Shown here piece after piece: positions 11,341 through 19,217 of a stretch of 64,000 bases of DNA. How positions within the stretch are numbered: position 1 is the first letter of the stretch; each line of letters starts with the position of its first letter. Location: positions 372,001 through 436,000 of the forward strand of contig NC_014829.1 of the NCBI RefSeq assembly GCF_000177235.2, in the 5' to 3' direction. Origin of the DNA: Evansella cellulosilytica DSM 2522 (GTDB lineage Bacteria; Bacillota; Bacilli; Bacillales; Salisediminibacteriaceae). The position numbers and the translations under genes were made by a program. The notes under the pieces were generated by a model. That model did not search any database, was not told where the DNA came from, and saw nothing but the letters and a program-made list of their open reading frames with translations.

Positions 11341-12471
11341 ATGCGATTTGAAACAAAAAACGTACACTTTCAAGAAAAGCTAGATCATACAGAAATGAGT
11401 AAGACAAAACCAATATATCAGACTTCTGCTTTTTCTTTTCACGACTTAGATGATATGGAATCGTTCTTCAAAGGGGAGAAATCTTATTTATATACGAGAG
11501 TAGGGAATCCGAACACGGACGATTTAGGAAAGGGAGTAGCTGATTTGGAAGGTGCAGATAAAGGTGCTGCTGCATCCTCTGGCATTTCGGCAATATTAGC
11601 AGCCGTATTAGCAGTAGCAAAATCAGGGGACCACATTATTGCTACTGAGGATTTATATGGTGGCACGTATCAGCTAATGGCGAAGGAACTAATAGATTTT
11701 GGGATCGAAACTAGCTTCGTGGACTTTACAAATAAAGATAGCGTTATAAACGCTATAAAAGATAATACAGTGTTACTTTATTCAGAATCTATTACCAACC
11801 CATTACTAAGAGTAGAAAACATCGAGCAAGTAGTTGGGATTGCAAAAGAATATAAGTTGAAAACAATTATTGATAACACGTTTGCGACACCATATTTAAT
11901 TAGACCGCATGAATCTGGTGTTGATCTTGTCGTTCATAGTGCTACGAAGTATATCGGTGGACATAGTGACTTATCGGCTGGAGTAGTGACTGGGAGCAAT
12001 GCATTAATGAGTAAAGTAAAGGCGAAAATCACAAACATCGGCAGTAACCTAGGGCCATTTGATGGCTGGTTAGCTTGCCGGGGGTTGAAAACACTAAGTC
12101 TACGTATGGAACGTCAATCACGTAATGCTAGTACTTTAGCTAACTATTTAGCGAGCAATGAAAATATTAAAAAGGTCTACTATCCAACAGCAGCTTCAAA
12201 AAAAGGAAATGGCGCCATTGTATCCATTGAATTAGCTGAACATGTAGATGTTCATCAGTTTTTTAGACAATTGAGTTGGGTGAAGGTTGTTCCGACATTA
12301 GCTGGTGTAGAAACTTCTGTAACATATCCTTTAGGTACATCGCATCGATCAGTACCTGAAGCAACGAGAGAAAGATTAGGTGTATCAACAAATTTAGTGC
12401 GTATCTCTGTTGGGATTGAAGATGAAGAGGATATTGTAGAGGCATTTACAGAGGCATTATCGTTTTCATAA
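11341..12471 (+). CDS. Trans-sulfuration-family PLP enzyme (cystathionine gamma-synthase/lyase-like)
   Basis: The 376-residue protein belongs to the Cys/Met-metabolism PLP family. It shows the Tyr-Thr-Arg motif (SYLYTRVGNPNTDDL, residues ~47-61), the cofactor stacking region YGGTYQL and the Schiff-base lysine in HSATKYIGGHSD (~200-211). These enzymes interconvert cysteine, homocysteine, cystathionine and methionine, or release methanethiol from methionine. Which reaction this one catalyses cannot be read from sequence. The gene is monocistronic, with no S-box or T-box leader. The ATG lies after a weak GTGGGG ribosome site. Confidence 0.88.
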   Translation: MRFETKNVHFQEKLDHTEMSKTKPIYQTSAFSFHDLDDMESFFKGEKSYLYTRVGNPNTDDLGKGVADLEGADKGAAASSGISAILAAVLAVAKSGDHIIATEDLYGGTYQLMAKELIDFGIETSFVDFTNKDSVINAIKDNTVLLYSESITNPLLRVENIEQVVGIAKEYKLKTIIDNTFATPYLIRPHESGVDLVVHSATKYIGGHSDLSAGVVTGSNALMSKVKAKITNIGSNLGPFDGWLACRGLKTLSLRMERQSRNASTLANYLASNENIKKVYYPTAASKKGNGAIVSIELAEHVDVHQFFRQLSWVKVVPTLAGVETSVTYPLGTSHRSVPEATRERLGVSTNLVRISVGIEDEEDIVEAFTEALSFS

Positions 12472-12498
12472 TGGCTTTTATGTATTCTTCAACTTCTT

Positions 12499-12507
12499 TG
12501 ATATAAT
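12499..12507 (+). promoter_or_regulatory. Extended -10 promoter of the thiL-tsaD operon
   Basis: TGATATAAT gives a perfect extended -10; the -35 is poor. It lies 87 bp before thiL. A hairpin GGGGAATC ... GGATTCCCT (12522-12546) follows in the leader. Confidence 0.6.
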
Positions 12508-12593
12508 GGAGCGTAGAAAGTGGGGAATCTATGAAAAGGATTCCCTATCTTTATCTTTTCAGAGTACAAACAAATTAAAGTCGGTGATTCTTT

Positions 12594-13577
12594 ATGAACA
12601 ATGAAGTTAATTGGATAAGAGGTATTACCCCAAACAAGCACCATCAACAACAATTAAAAGTTGGTATTGGTGACGATGCTGCCATTTATGGACATGATAA
12701 AAAAATGGAGTCTGTCGTTGCAGTAGATACGATGGTTGAGGGGATACACTTTACAAAGCAAACAATGCCAATGAAGTCCATTGGACATAAAGCATTAGCA
12801 GTCAATATCAGTGATATTGCAGCAATGGGTGCCATTCCACAATATTACCTCGTTTCTATCGCTATTCCTAAAACAAGCTGGAAAAAGAAAGAACTGAATG
12901 ATATCTATAATGGGATGAATGAGCTGGCTACCGTTTGGAGTATGGACTTAATTGGTGGAGATACGGTTTCAACAAACGATGCACTCGTTATTTCAGTAAC
13001 AGTAATAGGAAAAGTGGAAAAAGAGAGAAGGCTGCTCCGCTCAAATGCGAGATGCGGAGACGTCGTTTTTGTTACAGGAGAATTAGGCTTATCGGCCTAT
13101 GGCTTACAAGCGCTTCTTGAAAAAGGCTATGAAAATATTGATGACGATGAGTTGCTGCCATATTTACAGGCACACCAAAAGCCTGATCCACATGTAAGAG
13201 CAGGACGCTTGTTAGCAAACTGTGGATATAGAATAGCTCTTAATGACATAAGCGATGGACTGGCAAGTGAAGCGAAAGAAATCGCTGACGCAAGTCAAGT
13301 TACAGTAGAATTGGACTGGGCAGCGATCCCTACTACAAATAAGCTGAAGGAATATCCACAGGAAAAACAAGAAGAGTGGCTCCTTTATGGGGGAGAAGAT
13401 TTTAAACTTGTCGGGACTATTGGGAAGGAAAATTGGGAAAAGTTAAAAGCGGCTTTTCAAGCTCATTCGTTACCAATATTTAAAATAGGTTCTATTTTAA
13501 CAGGAAATAGTGAAGTATTATTAAAAAAAGAGAATAAGCGAGAAGTATTAAAGAAAACTGGATATGGTCATTTATAG
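12594..13577 (+). CDS. thiL: Thiamine-monophosphate kinase
   Basis: This 327-residue protein phosphorylates thiamine phosphate to the active cofactor thiamine diphosphate using ATP. The N-terminal GIGDDAAI and VDTMVEGIHF motifs and the central NISDIAAMGA and LIGGDTV segments are the metal- and nucleotide-binding signatures of the PurM/ThiL superfamily. Length is normal. It is the first gene of the run thiL-tsaE-tsaB-rimI-tsaD, the same order as ydiA-ydiE in B. subtilis, and is followed by tsaE after 17 bp. No TPP riboswitch is visible. Confidence 0.95.
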   Translation: MNNEVNWIRGITPNKHHQQQLKVGIGDDAAIYGHDKKMESVVAVDTMVEGIHFTKQTMPMKSIGHKALAVNISDIAAMGAIPQYYLVSIAIPKTSWKKKELNDIYNGMNELATVWSMDLIGGDTVSTNDALVISVTVIGKVEKERRLLRSNARCGDVVFVTGELGLSAYGLQALLEKGYENIDDDELLPYLQAHQKPDPHVRAGRLLANCGYRIALNDISDGLASEAKEIADASQVTVELDWAAIPTTNKLKEYPQEKQEEWLLYGGEDFKLVGTIGKENWEKLKAAFQAHSLPIFKIGSILTGNSEVLLKKENKREVLKKTGYGHL

Positions 13578-13594
13578 TTGGAGGATGACAAGTA

Positions 13595-14059
13595 ATGATA
13601 TACGAATGGGAAATGAAGTCTAGCTCAATAGAAGAAACAACGCAACTGGCTGAAAAACTAGCCACTCATCTGGCGAAGGGTGATGTGGTTACGTTAGAAG
13701 GCGATTTAGGTGCAGGGAAGACGAGCTTTACTAAAGGCTTAGCAAAAGGATTAGGTGTAACGAGAAACGTAAATAGCCCAACCTTTACTATTATTAAAGA
13801 GTATGAAGGAAAGCATATGATGCTATACCACATGGATGCTTACCGAGTAGAAGAGGAATATGAAGATTTAGGATTAGAGGAATATTTTGAAGGTGAGGGG
13901 GTCACTGTTATTGAGTGGCCAAGTATGATTGCCGAACAGCTCCCACAAGAGCGGTTGTCGATTCATATTCAATATACCGGAGAAACTACTAGAAACATTG
14001 TAATTACTGCGTTTGGTCAAAGGTACATATCAATTTGTAAGGAGATTTTTGAAGCATGA
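13595..14059 (+). CDS. tsaE: tRNA t6A biosynthesis ATPase TsaE
   Basis: TsaE is the small P-loop ATPase that works with TsaB-TsaD to place threonylcarbamoyl on A37 of ANN-decoding tRNAs. The Walker A motif GDLGAGKTSFTKG is at residues ~38-50, followed by VNSPTFTII and the HMDAYR segment characteristic of the family. The C-terminus is a little longer than typical. The gene has a GGAGGATGA ribosome site and overlaps tsaB by 4 bp (ATGA), indicating translational coupling. Confidence 0.95.
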   Translation: MIYEWEMKSSSIEETTQLAEKLATHLAKGDVVTLEGDLGAGKTSFTKGLAKGLGVTRNVNSPTFTIIKEYEGKHMMLYHMDAYRVEEEYEDLGLEEYFEGEGVTVIEWPSMIAEQLPQERLSIHIQYTGETTRNIVITAFGQRYISICKEIFEA

Positions 14060-14760
14060 ACGGATTAGCGATAGACACATCTACATATGTCATGGGAGTT
14101 GCAGTAATGAAAGATGGGGAGTTGGCTGGCGAGTTCATGACAAACATGAAAAAAAATCATTCACTACGTCTCATGCCAGCTATTAGAAAACTATTAGAAG
14201 AAGTGGATTTGACACCAGAACAACTCAATAGAATTGTTGTTGCTGAAGGGCCGGGTTCCTATACAGGGGTTAGAATAGGTGTGACGACGGCTAAAACACT
14301 AGCGTGGTCGTTAAATATACCTGTAGTTGGTGTATCAAGTTTAGAGATTATTGCACAGCATGGTCGCTATACAGAGGGAGTTATCTCTCCTTTTATTGAT
14401 GCGCGGAGAGGACAAGTGTATACAGGGCTATATCAATCAAAAAATGGAATCGTGAAACGTGTCCGAGACGATCAAATCATCCAGCATGAAGATTGGTTGC
14501 AAAGCCTACGGGAAGAAGGGGAAAATGTATTTTTTGCGAGTCCAGATATGGATAAGCATGTAGAAGGAATTAAACGTATTTTAGGGGAAGCTGCCATGAT
14601 AGGTGGAGTGACGGAAATGGCACCACGTCCAGGAGAACTTATCAAGCTAGGGATGGAAAAAGAAGTGGATGTCAGTACACATGAGTTTTCCCCAAATTAT
14701 ATTAGAATGGCCGAAGCCGAAACGAAATGGCTAGCAGCGAAAAAAGAAGGACAATCTTAA
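14056..14760 (+). CDS. tsaB: tRNA threonylcarbamoyladenosine biosynthesis protein TsaB
   Basis: This 234-residue member of the ASKHA/TsaD-like fold is the scaffold partner of TsaD and TsaE. It shows the N-terminal AIDTSTYVMGVAV phosphate-binding loop and the GPGSYTGVRIGVTTAKT motif conserved in TsaB. It starts inside the tsaE stop codon and is followed after 20 bp by rimI. The gene order and size match the B. subtilis ydiC position. Confidence 0.95.
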   Translation: MNGLAIDTSTYVMGVAVMKDGELAGEFMTNMKKNHSLRLMPAIRKLLEEVDLTPEQLNRIVVAEGPGSYTGVRIGVTTAKTLAWSLNIPVVGVSSLEIIAQHGRYTEGVISPFIDARRGQVYTGLYQSKNGIVKRVRDDQIIQHEDWLQSLREEGENVFFASPDMDKHVEGIKRILGEAAMIGGVTEMAPRPGELIKLGMEKEVDVSTHEFSPNYIRMAEAETKWLAAKKEGQS

Positions 14761-14780
14761 AGAGTTGAGGGGAACGTTGT

Positions 14781-15233
14781 ATGGGGGTAGAGGTAAACGT
14801 TAGGAGAATGGATATAAGTGACCTTGGAGATGTCCTAGAGGTAGAATTAGATGCATTTCCGAACCCATGGAGTCGTAAAGCATTTATTAATGAGTTAACG
14901 ACAAATCAATTTGCATATTATATCGTTGCAGTAGTGGAAGGACGAGTCGTTGGCTATGCAGGCGTATGGGTTGTGATAGACGAAGCACATATTACTAATA
15001 TCGCTGTCCACTCTGCATATCAAAGAATGGGTATCGGTGATTTACTTTTAAAAGGAATATTAGAAATTGCTAAAATGTTAGGGGCAAACAAGGCGACATT
15101 GGAAGTAAGAGTCTCAAATGATAAAGCGAAATCATTATATGAGAAGCATGGATTTGAAAATGGAGGCATCAGGAAAAATTATTATACAGATAATAATGAG
15201 GATGCGCAGATTATGTGGGTGATGTTAGAGTGA
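14781..15233 (+). CDS. rimI: Ribosomal-protein-S18-alanine N-acetyltransferase-like GNAT protein
   Basis: The 150-residue GNAT acetyltransferase has the acetyl-CoA-binding signature in [11 protein letters not shown] (residues ~77-87) and a late [13 protein letters not shown] segment. RimI acetylates the N-terminus of ribosomal protein S18 in E. coli; in Bacillus the substrate range is less certain. It sits between tsaB and tsaD, where RimI genes are usually found, and its TGA overlaps the GTG start chosen for tsaD. Confidence 0.9.
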   Translation: MGVEVNVRRMDISDLGDVLEVELDAFPNPWSRKAFINELTTNQFAYYIVAVVEGRVVGYAGVWVVIDEAHITNIAVHSAYQRMGIGDLLLKGILEIAKMLGANKATLEVRVSNDKAKSLYEKHGFENGGIRKNYYTDNNEDAQIMWVMLE

Positions 15234-16237
15234 CAAAAAATATGATATTAAGTATTGAAACTAGCTGTGATGAAACATCTGTCGCAGTAGTGAAAAATGG
15301 CCGTGAAGTTTTAAGTAATATCGTTTCTTCTCAAATTGAAAGTCATAAACGATTTGGCGGGGTTGTCCCAGAGATTGCATCACGACATCATGTAGAACAA
15401 ATCACGTATATATTAGAGGAAGCGATGCGCGAAGCAGACGTGTCTTTTAAAGATATAGATGCAATTGCAGTAACGGAAGGACCTGGATTAGTTGGGGCAT
15501 TGTTAATCGGAGTAAATGCTGCTAAGGCAGTTGCATTTGCTCATAATAAGCCTTTAATCGGAGTTCACCATATTGCTGGCCATATTTACGCAAACCATAT
15601 CGTCGAGGAGTTGACCTTTCCTTTACTGACGTTAGTCGTATCTGGAGGACATACAGAGCTAGTGTATATGACAGAACATGGATCATTTGAAGTAATTGGT
15701 GAAACGCGTGATGATGCGGTTGGCGAAGCATATGATAAAGTAGCACGCACGCTAGGATTGCCGTACCCAGGCGGTCCACATGTGGATAAGCTCGCACAAG
15801 AAGGAGAAGCAACGATAGATCTCCCAAGAGCCTGGTTAGAACCTGGATCATATGACTTTAGTTTTAGCGGATTAAAGTCAGCCGTTATTAATACATTACA
15901 CAATGCAAAGCAAAAAGGTATCACATTACCTATTGAAAACGTTGCAGCAAGCTTCCAAGAAAGTGTCATAGAAGTGCTTGTCACTAAAACGATACAAGCC
16001 GCAGAGGAGAAGAAAGTGAATCGAATACTGCTCGCGGGTGGTGTTGCTGCAAACAAAGGCTTACGGAGCGCGCTTAAAAAAGCGTGTGAAGAAAAAGGAC
16101 TAACGTTAACGATCCCACCATTATCACTATGCACAGATAATGCAGCCATGATTGGTGCGGCAGGTGCTATCGCTTTTGAGAAAGGCAAACGTGCTAACGA
16201 TTGGTTAAATGGTGAACCAGGATTAATATTAAAATAA
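15230..16237 (+). CDS. tsaD: tRNA N6-adenosine threonylcarbamoyltransferase TsaD
   Basis: TsaD transfers the threonylcarbamoyl group to A37 of tRNA within the TsaBDE machine. The protein carries the [14 protein letters not shown] loop, the metal-binding HHVEQ and [10 protein letters not shown] histidines, VSGGHTELV, and a late [12 protein letters not shown] motif with the metal aspartate. The frame is open back to a GTG at 15215, but the GTG at 15230 overlapping the rimI stop gives the N-terminus expected for the family (335 residues); ATG 15242 is another option. A cluster of DnaA boxes follows immediately. Confidence 0.95.
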   Translation: MTKNMILSIETSCDETSVAVVKNGREVLSNIVSSQIESHKRFGGVVPEIASRHHVEQITYILEEAMREADVSFKDIDAIAVTEGPGLVGALLIGVNAAKAVAFAHNKPLIGVHHIAGHIYANHIVEELTFPLLTLVVSGGHTELVYMTEHGSFEVIGETRDDAVGEAYDKVARTLGLPYPGGPHVDKLAQEGEATIDLPRAWLEPGSYDFSFSGLKSAVINTLHNAKQKGITLPIENVAASFQESVIEVLVTKTIQAAEEKKVNRILLAGGVAANKGLRSALKKACEEKGLTLTIPPLSLCTDNAAMIGAAGAIAFEKGKRANDWLNGEPGLILK

Positions 16238-16261
16238 GGGTGTTATTAAATCTGAGCCTTC

Positions 16262-16543
16262 TTGTCCACAATGGATAAGGAGGTTTTGTTTATGCACATG
16301 TGGATAAGCGAAATCTGAATATTTGACAAAATATCTTATAAAATGGGAATGTATGATCTTGTTAATAACAATTTGTACACAAGTTGTGGATAATGGGGAA
16401 AAACGGTGTCGAATACTGGTATATTAATGTCAAAAATACTCACAGGTAAAATTGTGGATAACTTAAGTTTTTGTGAATAACTCTGTTTATAATTGATATA
16501 ACAGCTAAAAAGTTGTGGATAGGGATGTGGATTATGTGGATAT
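16262..16543. promoter_or_regulatory. DnaA-box cluster downstream of tsaD
   Basis: Within 280 bp there are three perfect boxes (TGTGGATAA, the reverse of TTATCCACA) at 16299-16307, 16385-16393 and 16453-16461. One- or two-mismatch boxes are at 16262-16270 (TTGTCCACA, opposite orientation), 16373-16381 (TTGTACACA), 16472-16480, 16514-16522, 16526-16534 and 16535-16543. In B. subtilis a DnaA-binding cluster outside oriC is known at gcp, the older name of tsaD. This is therefore a conserved DnaA-titration or regulatory locus rather than an origin. Confidence 0.85.
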
Positions 16544-18765
16544 ATCAGAAAATATACACATTTGTAAAACTAAGCCTATGTTTTTATGTTAGTTTGTTTG
16601 TGTTACTGTGCATAACTGATAGTCCAGTTGTTGCAGAAAGTGATAAAAAAGAGCAACATATAACAATTATATTAGTTCCTGGGCTATCTTTTGAAGAAAT
16701 GGAGTGGCTATATCATCATGCAAGTGACAATCACCTGTGGACAACCGGTGCATACGCTGCAATTAATCTTAGATCAGATGGAAATTACTCGTATTTGAAT
16801 AACGCTGTTTCTTTAAGTGTAGGTAGACGCGCAGTTGGAGTGAAGGATTGGAATAGTTTCGAAAGAGATGAACTAGTAGATGGAACTAAGGCTGTCGATT
16901 TAATGCGTCAGTGGTATGGTGATGACGGAAGTGCGGACTTAGTTCATCCTTACTTACATCTATTAGAGGAAAAAATGGCTGCGAATAGCTATGGAGCTCA
17001 TATAGGATGGTTAGGTGAAAGCTTAAACGAACAAAATGTTTTTACATATGTGATCGGAAATGCTGATACTCGTGAGGATAAAGAAAGGTATGCTTCCCTT
17101 TTTGTCATGAATAAAAGCGGAGAAGCTAATGGGAATTTATACGATGTCATTGTGGATAATCGAGATGCACCGTTAGGAGTAGAAATAGATAAAACGTTAG
17201 TTGTGGAAAAGTTAATAGATGTTCAAAAACAGCATGAAAGGACGTTCACCGTCGTTGAATGGGGAGATTTATATCGTTTATTCTCTGAGGAAGGAAAGAT
17301 AGAGCCAGAGCATTTCGATTATCTATATGAAAATACGTTACTTAGACTAGAAGAAACGGTAGCAATGGTTCAACACCTTAATACCGAAGTGTGGCTGCTA
17401 TCTCCTGCAGTGAATAACAATGCATATGCAAGGAAAAATCAGCTAGGACCTCTTTGGATTTGGAAAAACGACAGTAATACGTCAAAAGCAACGCTCTACT
17501 CTGAAACGACGCGGCGGACGTCTTTAGTAAGTAATACGGATATAGCTGAAACTTGGGTTCAAGCTTATATTGATGATTCATTACATAGTGGCAGCAGCTT
17601 AGGAAATGCACTTTTATATAAGCCTGTTGTAGAAGAAAATGATTGGTCTTTTATAGACTTCCAAAAGAGATTAAATGAAATTAACTATGTGTATGCGAAG
17701 CGGGGCGCTGTATTATCGAGTTATGTAACAGGATTAGTACTGCTATTAATTGTTGTATCACTTATGATTTGGCTTTTAAAAGATGTGGAAAAGTGGAAAA
17801 AGGCTGCAGTATTGTTACTACTAAGTGGTGTAAGTTCACCTTTTATTTTTATTATTATCCCGCCAGTTATGACAAATAGTTCACCTTACTTGTATGTCAT
17901 GTTAGTAACTTTTTTAAGTTTCTTACTCGGCCTGTTGATAACAAAACTTTCAAAGAAACCATTTAGTGTTGCTTGTGGATTATTTTTTATCACTTTAATG
18001 TTTGATGTTATTTTAGGTGGGTATTTACTAGAGCGATCTTTTTTGAGCTATGATCCAGTTATTGGTGCACGTTATTATGGCATTGGGAATGAGTTCGCAG
18101 GAATATTCATCGTTAGTGGTCTGTTAATGATAGTCCCTTTTATAGGAAAGTTTAAAGACCATTTATCCTTTAAGGCAGCTTTTACAATTTGGTTCAAGCT
18201 CATGAGCGTCCTTGTCATTTTACTTATCGCGTTAGGTAGTTCTACCTATGGCGCAAATGCTGGGGCAAGTTTAGCTGTCAGTGTTGTCATGTTCTTTTTA
18301 ACGATCCAGCTACTATTAAAAAATATTACGTGGCCTGTAAAATTAGTAACTGGGTTCCTATTTTTATTTGTCGTTCTTGTAGGCATATATGCTCTACAAT
18401 TGAAGGCGCCATCAACGCATATTTATATCGCATTTCAACAACTATTAAGTGGCGATACCTCTGCTATTTGGCAAACGATCATAAGAAAAGTTGAAATGAA
18501 CATAAAAATATTTAGAGTATCTTATTGGACACAGCTTTTTATAACAAGCTATTTTTTAGTAGGTTTAATTGTGTGGAGGAGAAAAAAACAAGAGCTGCAT
18601 AAACAACAAACATTTATGATGAATACGTGTATAGTTGCTTCCCTCGCCCTACTAGTTTTAAATGATTCAGGCATTGTAGCGGCAGCAACCTCGATGTTCA
18701 TTACGATAAGTGTCTGCTACGGATGGTCTTTACAAAATTCAGTTTCTGCGAGAGCTAACGGTTAG
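16534..18765 (+). CDS. Large polytopic membrane protein with alkaline-phosphatase-like extracellular domain
   Basis: About 743 residues. A signal-like hydrophobic segment is followed by a ~370-residue extracellular region beginning ITIILVPGLSFEEMEW, which resembles the first strand of alkaline-phosphatase/phosphodiesterase-fold domains although metal ligands are not clear. About ten membrane helices fill the C-terminal half. Motifs RYYGIGNEFAG and LNDSGIVAAATSMF in the membrane part look conserved, family-defining and possibly functional. Function is unknown; a cell-envelope role is a guess. The frame is open from GTG 16513, but that segment is the DnaA boxes themselves (MWIGMWIMWIY). ATG 16534, nine bases after AGGG, is preferred. 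Confidence 0.7.
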   Translation: MWIYQKIYTFVKLSLCFYVSLFVLLCITDSPVVAESDKKEQHITIILVPGLSFEEMEWLYHHASDNHLWTTGAYAAINLRSDGNYSYLNNAVSLSVGRRAVGVKDWNSFERDELVDGTKAVDLMRQWYGDDGSADLVHPYLHLLEEKMAANSYGAHIGWLGESLNEQNVFTYVIGNADTREDKERYASLFVMNKSGEANGNLYDVIVDNRDAPLGVEIDKTLVVEKLIDVQKQHERTFTVVEWGDLYRLFSEEGKIEPEHFDYLYENTLLRLEETVAMVQHLNTEVWLLSPAVNNNAYARKNQLGPLWIWKNDSNTSKATLYSETTRRTSLVSNTDIAETWVQAYIDDSLHSGSSLGNALLYKPVVEENDWSFIDFQKRLNEINYVYAKRGAVLSSYVTGLVLLLIVVSLMIWLLKDVEKWKKAAVLLLLSGVSSPFIFIIIPPVMTNSSPYLYVMLVTFLSFLLGLLITKLSKKPFSVACGLFFITLMFDVILGGYLLERSFLSYDPVIGARYYGIGNEFAGIFIVSGLLMIVPFIGKFKDHLSFKAAFTIWFKLMSVLVILLIALGSSTYGANAGASLAVSVVMFFLTIQLLLKNITWPVKLVTGFLFLFVVLVGIYALQLKAPSTHIYIAFQQLLSGDTSAIWQTIIRKVEMNIKIFRVSYWTQLFITSYFLVGLIVWRRKKQELHKQQTFMMNTCIVASLALLVLNDSGIVAAATSMFITISVCYGWSLQNSVSARANG

Positions 18766-19217
18766 ATTCTTAGCTTATAAGTGAATGTGTGGGCACGTAC
18801 ATTCATTTAAAAAGTTTGTTTTGTCTGTTTGTAGTATTGGCTGATGTTGTATTTTAGTAACTATATTTCGAATAGGATGGGCTTGACTCACGAAGGAAGT
18901 TTGAAGTGTTGAGAGATGTCGATAGAACGTCTCTCAGAGCAGATAGGAACTGAGAAAAACAGGAACAGTGACGATAGAGCACTCTTCATAGCAGAAAAAA
19001 ATCTGTTATCGTGGAACAAAATTGATGTATAGCAAAAACCGTTACAAGTCGCAACGGTTTTTGTTTACATTATTAAACAATAAAATGACATTCGCCAGTT
19101 TAACCTTGAATCTTCAGTTTAAGTCCAACAACTCTACAAAATAATACAGATCACTTTTTCAAATTGCATGAAGGGACTCAATAAGGAATGACCAAACTCT
19201 AGAGTCTCCCTCTATAT
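18766..19217. other. Intergenic region between convergent genes
   Basis: This 452-bp stretch has no supported gene. It holds a hairpin GAATGT...ACATTC just after the membrane protein (about 18782-18806) and the bidirectional terminator at 19034-19064. A purine-rich segment (18890-19000) with several short inverted repeats is unexplained. Confidence 0.5.
19034..19064. terminator. Bidirectional terminator
   Basis: Stem AAAAACCGTT / AACGGTTTTT with A and T tracts on the two sides, between the convergent membrane-protein and ydiF genes. Confidence 0.75.

Noticed and set aside
16323-16357. Promoter TTGACA at 16323 in the DnaA-box region
   Set aside because: No -10 box lies at a usable distance: TATAAA is only 8 bp away and TATGAT 23 bp away.
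16262-16543. Replication origin
   Set aside because: The DnaA boxes are dense but dnaA, dnaN and a clear AT-rich unwinding element are missing, and the tsaD location matches a known DnaA cluster outside oriC in B. subtilis.
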